Shown here: positions 63,018 through 64,000 of the stretch, one piece after another
Position numbering within the stretch: position 1 is the stretch's first letter
Layout of the letters: each line of letters opens with the position of its first letter
Assembly (NCBI RefSeq): GCF_023053635.1
Contig: NC_086172.1
Coordinates: forward strand, 25,511,501-25,575,500
Source of the DNA: Elgaria multicarinata webbii
Lineage: Eukaryota; Chordata; Lepidosauria; Squamata; Anguidae
DNA: 64,000 nt
Reading direction: 5' to 3'
Position numbers and translations under genes: made by a program
Notes under the pieces: generated by a model
Databases searched by the model: none
Told to the model about the DNA's origin: nothing
Seen by the model: the letters and a program-made list of their open reading frames with translations, nothing else

Positions 63018-63520
63018 TTAGAGCTCCATCACACCAGCGATTTATCGCACACTCGCCATGCCTGGTATGCGGTTTTGCAGCCTGGAACTCACATGACGTC
63101 GTCCCTGTCCTGCACTGATTTCACCTCTTCCCCATCATGTTTCGTTTCTTTTTGGAGCGGGGAAAGTCTGTTTATTTTTCCCTCCATGCGAAATAAATGC
63201 TCTCCTCCCTCCCGTGTATTATTGTTGTTGCAGTCTATCTGACCATCCCGTTCTTTGTTGGGGGCGAGTGGCTTCGCTAACAAAAAAGGGTGGGGCGATT
63301 CTCCATTCAACCGTGAAGGGGGAAGGAGAGAGGTCCCATTTAACTCTATGTTCTTACTCCTGAAGAGGCATGACCAGGGGTACATTTTCACCTTAAAAGA
63401 AATGCAGAAGATAGGGTGGGGGTGGTTCATTCTGCGAAGCTTCACAGTTAAAGGCTTAGGTTTTTTAAAAAATGGAGCGAGGCAGTGCACATTCAGTCCT
63501 CATCCCCTGTAGTTCGCTGA
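63018..63520. mobile_element. Relative of the AAGCTCCATCACACC hairpin element
   Basis: AGAGCTCCATCACACCAGCG, TTTATCGCACACTCGCC and CATGACGTCGTCCCTGTCC match blocks of the copy at 59902 (the last in reverse). A 133-codon - strand open stretch runs through it without any family motif. The right end is unclear. Confidence 0.5.
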
Positions 63521-63529
63521 GTCTGTTCA

Positions 63530-64000
63530 TTGTACTTTTGGTCCTCCAACTCGGTTTATAAGGATCCTAAGGAAAGCATTGTGTGTTCTTTTTCTCCCCC
63601 TCCCCTTTCTCCGTTCAAACAAGGATAGGTAGACCAGTCTGTGGACACGCAAGGGGTTGGCTTTCCCTAACCCCTTAGGGACACCATTGCATCATTGCAC
63701 CATTTCATCCTACCAGAACTGCATTCAATTGCAAAGGCAAACATGCATAAATTTTAGTATGACATAGATGTAAATGCAATTAAAATCAGTGGGATTTACT
63801 CTTGAGTAAGGGAACCAGCTGATCTCTATTTTATGTACTGAAGATGCACAGCTTTGCATGATCAAAGTAAAGGAAAATAGATCCTTCACAAATGCAAACA
63901 GGTAGACTTTCGCATTGGTGGACTATGGGAAAAGGGTTTCAGGGAGGAATATTTTTTAAAAATCCTTAAAATCAAGGCATGAATGGATCTGATTCAAACT
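63530..64000. other. Window end, intron
   Basis: A diverged CCATTGA-family trace (CAGTGGGATTTACTCTTGAG, 63787) is the only thing recognised. No exon is seen. Confidence 0.45.

Overview
The window is nuclear DNA from a vertebrate, most probably a squamate reptile (lizard or snake). It holds split genes with GT-AG introns and little intergenic DNA. About half of it is interspersed repeats: tRNA-derived SINEs of the Sauria SINE type (squamate-specific as far as I know), CR1 and L2-like LINEs, and many short hairpin DNA transposons. There are no bacterial operons, CRISPR arrays or plasmid or phage genes.

Two host genes are visible and they converge. On the + strand, bases 104-8335 hold coding exons 2-5 of SUMO1, giving residues 5-101 of the 101-residue ubiquitin-like modifier; the exon for residues 1-4 lies before base 1. 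Its 3' UTR runs to a poly(A) signal near 9050. On the - strand, twelve exons from 54679 down to the stop codon at 12040-12042 join in perfect phase into a 645-residue C-terminal part of one protein. It has a disordered, low-complexity first half, a very acidic exon, and a long Glu/Arg/Gln-rich coiled coil. Position next to SUMO1, opposite orientation and composition point to the uncharacterised gene KIAA2012. Its N-terminal exons should lie beyond 64000.

Layout: 1-9070 SUMO1, with CR1 and L2-like LINE pieces in its introns; 9071-11400 convergent intergenic DNA with one Sauria SINE; 11400-12039 probable 3' UTR of the second gene; 12040-29166 its eight C-terminal exons; 29167-46577 a 17.4-kb intron full of nested hairpin transposons; 46578-54679 four more exons; 54680-64000 upstream intron with LINE tails, hairpin elements and a broken Ty3/Gypsy fossil at 61840-62980.

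The most striking unexplained structure is a 1.65-kb array of 18 nearly identical 89-bp units at 15073-16720, inside an intron of the coiled-coil gene and 84 bp from an exon. Every unit carries a 14-bp-arm inverted repeat. Other points of note are a recurring family of GGGGGCTGTCTATA-ended hairpin transposons (five copies), a 17-kb intron with transposons nested inside transposons, a hAT element and a Harbinger-like element with visible target-site duplications, a hammerhead-ribozyme-like motif at 45967-45996, and three copies of a short CTACTCTAGAGTA palindrome. All element names come from recognition by eye; no search could be run.
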